Shown: positions 60,972-64,000 of the stretch, piece after piece | How the letters are laid out: the number at the start of each line of letters is the position of its first letter | Position numbering within the stretch: position 1 is the first letter of the stretch | Assembly: GCF_000296815.2 (NCBI RefSeq) | Contig: NZ_CAIT01000005.1 | Coordinates: forward strand, 248,001-312,000 | DNA length: 64,000 bases | DNA from: Fibrisoma limi BUZ 3 | GTDB lineage: Bacteria; Bacteroidota; Bacteroidia; Cytophagales; Spirosomataceae | Reading direction: 5' to 3' | Translations under genes and position numbers: made by a program | The notes under the pieces: generated by a model | What the model saw: only the letters and a program-made list of their open reading frames with translations | The model's database searches: none | What the model was told of the DNA's origin: nothing

Positions 60972-61748
60972 TTATTTACCCATCCACTTTTTGAACTCAT
61001 TAGCCCGTTCCCGACTGACCAGCACCTCGTCTGTGGGAGTGGGCCTGAGTAGCAATTTAAGTTTATGATTAAAGTAGGGGTGAATCTGCTGCACCGAATT
61101 GATATGGACGATAAACTGTCGATTCGCGCGAAAGAACGCCGTCGGGTCCAGCATGGTTTCTAACTCATCGAGTGTATAATCCAGCGTAAATTTCTGCTCC
61201 TGCACCGTATGCAGTAGTGTAACGCGTTCTTCCGAGTGAAAGAACGCGATTTCGCCCACCTCAATGGGTAACCACTGCGAGAGATGGCGAACCAGGAAAC
61301 GACGACGGTAGTCAGTAGGTTGCCCCTGCTGACGCAGTTGTTGCACCAGCGCATCGATAGCAACTAGTGGAACCGGAGATGAGTTGGCCGGGCGGTTGAG
61401 TTGATGAAACTTATCCAGGCTGGCGATAAGCTCCTGTTGTTTAATGGGTTTCAGCAGGTAATCGATGCTGTTGACCTTAAAAGCCCGGATCGCGTATTCG
61501 TCGTAGGAGGTCGTAAAAATAACAGGGGCCGGAACGGTGGTTTGTTCAAAAATCTCAAAGCTCTGGCCATCGGCCAGTTCGATATCCATAAAAATCAAAT
61601 CAAGAACCGGCCCACTTTTCAGATACGTTACTGATTCGTCAATACTAGCCGTTGTGTGGATCACGTTCACGTGCGGAGCTACCTCCGCCAGCAGTTGGGT
61701 CAACCGAAAAGCGGCCAGTTCTTCGTCTTCAATGAGTAGTACATTCAT
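60972..61748 (-). CDS. LytTR-family response regulator
   Basis: 258 residues. The receiver domain (1-120) has DLIFMDIELADGQSFEIF with the phosphoacceptor Asp near 56 and the Thr and Lys switch region VIFTTSYDEYAIRAFKVNSIDYLLKPIKQQEL. The LytTR DNA-binding part is near 150-255 (EVGEIAFFHSEERVTLLHT, FRANRQFIVHINSVQQIHPYFNHKLKLLL). Cotranscribed with the LytS-like kinase 37 bases upstream. Confidence 0.93.
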   Translation of the reverse strand: MNVLLIEDEELAAFRLTQLLAEVAPHVNVIHTTASIDESVTYLKSGPVLDLIFMDIELADGQSFEIFEQTTVPAPVIFTTSYDEYAIRAFKVNSIDYLLKPIKQQELIASLDKFHQLNRPANSSPVPLVAIDALVQQLRQQGQPTDYRRRFLVRHLSQWLPIEVGEIAFFHSEERVTLLHTVQEQKFTLDYTLDELETMLDPTAFFRANRQFIVHINSVQQIHPYFNHKLKLLLRPTPTDEVLVSRERANEFKKWMGK

Positions 61749-61785
61749 AGGGTTGACACAGGATATGAGTGGCGTAGCGTATCGG

Positions 61786-62811
61786 TTAAGCAGCTATTAA
61801 TGGCAAAGCGACGACGAACTGATCGGCTTCCTGGCGCACGGTGGGATGCGGCTGGCCTAACATCTGGTATTTGGCCAGAATGTTCGTCAGACCCACTCCG
61901 TTTGACAGCACCTTGATCTTTTTAGGCTGAATGTTATTACACACGTAGAGATTCGCCAGCTCATCAGTTTTAATCTTGATCATCAGCGGGCGGCTGCTCA
62001 ACACAACGTTATGTTTGACGGCGTTCTCCACCAGTAACTGCAGCGTCAACGGCGGTAACTGGTAGCGACTGTACCGCCCATCTACCTGAATCGTTAAGTC
62101 GAAGCCTGCGCCGTAGCGGGTACGTAACAAGTGCGCATACGAGTGAATGAACTGCAGTTCCGTGGTCAAATCGGTCAGGTCCTGCTCGTTAGACCGCAGC
62201 ACGTAGCGGTAAACAGAACTCAGCTCTTCGGTAAACGTTTCAGCCTTTTTAGGGTCTACGCTGATGAGAGCAATTAATGAATTGAGGCTGTTAAACAAAA
62301 AATGAGGATTCACCTGTTGCTTCAGCACGTCCATCTGCTGCTGCATGTGCAGTTGTTTTAACTGGTACTCGCGCCGGGTGCTCTCCCGCAACTGGTTGTA
62401 GGTGAAGATCGACTCATGACAGCCCGCCGACGTAACGTTTGTTACAAAACCAATCATCAGCACCCAGGGAATCGTTTCAGGTTTGTAAGGGTATCCGAAC
62501 TGGTCGTATGTCCAGTAAATGAGCAGGATTGTCGTCATCATCACCGCAACATAGCCCAGCATGGAATAGAGTAGTCGCTGGCCAAAATCATCAGGCTCCC
62601 CGTAGCAGTGACGCATGTATTTCATCCAAAGCGTAAGGGTCACAAACACGAATACAGCCCAGGCATTGGCAATTAAGGTTGTGGGTACGAACAAGGACCA
62701 GTCCTTCCAGTAAACTACTCCAAAAATGACGTAGTTAGCGATGTAAATAGCCGGATAGTTGAGCAGATAAATTAAGATGTCGTAGCGGTCGAACCGAGCC
62801 CACGGTTTCAT
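61786..62811 (-). CDS. LytS/YehU-type sensor histidine kinase
   Basis: 341 residues with four hydrophobic segments in the first 130 residues, then a linker and the His_kinase block QMDVLKQQVNPHFLFNSLNSLIALI near 172, with the phosphorylated His. The HATPase part has PPLTLQLLVENAVKHN near 268 and NNIQPKKIKVLSNGVGLTNILAKY near 302. Partner of the LytTR regulator downstream. Confidence 0.9.
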   Translation of the reverse strand: MKPWARFDRYDILIYLLNYPAIYIANYVIFGVVYWKDWSLFVPTTLIANAWAVFVFVTLTLWMKYMRHCYGEPDDFGQRLLYSMLGYVAVMMTTILLIYWTYDQFGYPYKPETIPWVLMIGFVTNVTSAGCHESIFTYNQLRESTRREYQLKQLHMQQQMDVLKQQVNPHFLFNSLNSLIALISVDPKKAETFTEELSSVYRYVLRSNEQDLTDLTTELQFIHSYAHLLRTRYGAGFDLTIQVDGRYSRYQLPPLTLQLLVENAVKHNVVLSSRPLMIKIKTDELANLYVCNNIQPKKIKVLSNGVGLTNILAKYQMLGQPHPTVRQEADQFVVALPLIAA

Positions 62812-62919
62812 GAAGGAGATACGTTAAAGCAATCAAAGATACAGGTTTATCCGGTGTGGATGGTAGTAACTACTCACTTACGGCCAGCAGGTTACTAAAA
62901 GGTAGCCTGCTGGCTCTGG

Positions 62920-63501
62920 TTAAAGAATTGTCAGATAGCGCCGTTGCAGATCAGCCGCAATTCCTTTTTTGATTGCTTGCCGTCCCAGCCAGTTGAGCAG
63001 CGGTTGCATGACGGACATCCAGCCGGTCAGATACGTACCACTGATCATGACGCTGTAACCGAGCGCATACGGATTTTTCGGCATCCCCTGAGCGTTACTT
63101 TGGCCGTCCCGGGCCAGTCCATAACTTATTTGAAGGGTTTGTTCAAAACCAGGGCAACCAGGAGCAATCCGGCACTGAAAACGGCATGGCGCCTGTGACT
63201 GGTTGAAGAAACGGTGCTTGCTACGTACCGGGGCTAAGGCTGACTCACCGGGTTTTAGCCGGATGATTCGTGAGCCAACCTGAATGCTAAGTTCACCCTC
63301 CAGGCAGGTGAATTCTTCGGAAAAGTCTTCGTGGTAGTGTAGTGGATTACCGCCACCGGCTGATAACGTGACTTCTACTAACGTATGGCGACCGCCCGAT
63401 TCCCGGCTGGTTTCCAAAAAGACCACCTCGTCTTTCAGAATAGGATTGGTAATGGTTCGTGAGGAAATGGTTGTTGCGGCTGGTGTTTTTGTGGATTGCA
63501 T
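62920..63501 (-). CDS. Cupin-domain protein
   Basis: 193 residues. The cupin core has NPLHYHEDFSEEFTCLEGELSIQVG near 52 (HxH and Glu) and KPGESALAPVRSKHRFFNQSQAP near 82 with the last His, so a metal-binding jelly roll is expected. The C-terminal part has a hydrophobic stretch (YSVMISGTYLTGWMSVM). A small-molecule dioxygenase or sensor; not recognised further. Confidence 0.8.
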   Translation of the reverse strand: MQSTKTPAATTISSRTITNPILKDEVVFLETSRESGGRHTLVEVTLSAGGGNPLHYHEDFSEEFTCLEGELSIQVGSRIIRLKPGESALAPVRSKHRFFNQSQAPCRFQCRIAPGCPGFEQTLQISYGLARDGQSNAQGMPKNPYALGYSVMISGTYLTGWMSVMQPLLNWLGRQAIKKGIAADLQRRYLTIL

Positions 63502-63668
63502 GAGCTTGCGTTTTTAAGTTGATACGGCAAAGGTGCGTTGCACGGGGGCGGATTGCCGAGGGTTAATCAACCCAAACGGTACATATGTCTACTGAAGCAA
63601 GCACATCCGTATACCGGATCGGGCAGGAGTCCTTTTATCACCATGTCAGATTGGGGCAAAAAGAGCAC

Positions 63669-63705
63669 AAAAAAGCCCGGTTTCCGAAGATACCAGGCTT
63701 TGGGT
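63669..63705 (-). terminator. Terminator of katG
   Basis: AAAGCCTGGT and ACCGGGCTTT (minus strand) with a T-run; ends the KatG gene. Confidence 0.7.
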
Positions 63706-63722
63706 AACAATTGAGACGCGGA

Positions 63723-64000
<278 letters not shown>

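Overview
The window is chromosomal DNA from a Bacteroidota bacterium, most likely a Cytophagales member of the Spirosoma/Fibrella type. The evidence is the Bacteroidota promoter form (TTG/TTTG, about 20 bases, TAnnTTTG) in front of the tRNA genes, the absence of Shine-Dalgarno leaders, protein types common in that group (DUF349, DUF1080, Tat-exported Gfo/Idh/MocA, LytTR/LytS pairs, collagen-like lipoprotein), and a moderately GC-rich backbone. The species assignment is an inference.

Layout. 1-1.6 kb: molybdenum cofactor genes (moeA cut by the window edge, moaC, mobA). 2.4-6.2 kb: guanine deaminase, a Kdo pathway cluster (kdsA, kdsC-like phosphatase, kdsB) for LPS inner core, and thiamine pyrophosphokinase, with palindromic repeats between them. 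6.3-19.9 kb: collagen-like lipoprotein, catalase, erythromycin-esterase-family protein, DUF1080 protein, an acyltransferase-like membrane protein, small secreted proteins, a hydrolase, acetyl-CoA synthetase, an MHS-type transporter and pdxH. 20.0-30.4 kb: large DUF349 protein, tRNA-Thr, Tat oxidoreductase, a three-gene metzincin/HEAT cassette, Tex, NlpC/P60 lipoprotein, Nudix and GIY-YIG proteins.

30.68-47.11 kb: a 16.4-kb integrated element in the 3' end of tRNA-Ala(GGC). It is bounded by a 15-bp exact repeat and has an integrase at the tRNA end. It is visibly more AT-rich than its flanks. The right arm holds a repressor-like gene with a palindromic operator, a divergent replication operon (VirE-type helicase, Toprim primase, small proteins), and an iteron-like TTACTAC array beside a perfect 16-bp inverted repeat, which is a candidate origin. 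SSB lies on the other strand. The left two thirds is one long minus-strand block (42.4 to 32.5 kb) of about 18 mostly small proteins. Many are single-pass or tail-anchored membrane proteins. Among them are two lytic transglycosylases with an EF-hand-like tail, a JAMM/MPN-like protein, a membrane-anchored SGNH hydrolase and a (Ser-Gly)n-linker spike-like protein. I see no terminase, portal, major capsid, tail, Zot or packaging ATPase. It therefore looks like a provirus of an undescribed tailless or membrane-containing type, or a satellite, and it is the main discovery candidate here.

47.2-64 kb: chromosome again, with secreted alpha-amylase, HI0933-like flavoprotein, membrane-anchored nuclease, a secreted protein of the type often labelled asparagine synthetase B, MacB-type permease, a six-PAS histidine kinase, tRNA-Leu(CAA), a second histidine kinase, a pair of helical unknown proteins, a LytTR/LytS two-component pair, a cupin protein, and the C-terminus of KatG cut by the window end.

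All family calls are from reading motifs; no database search was run.
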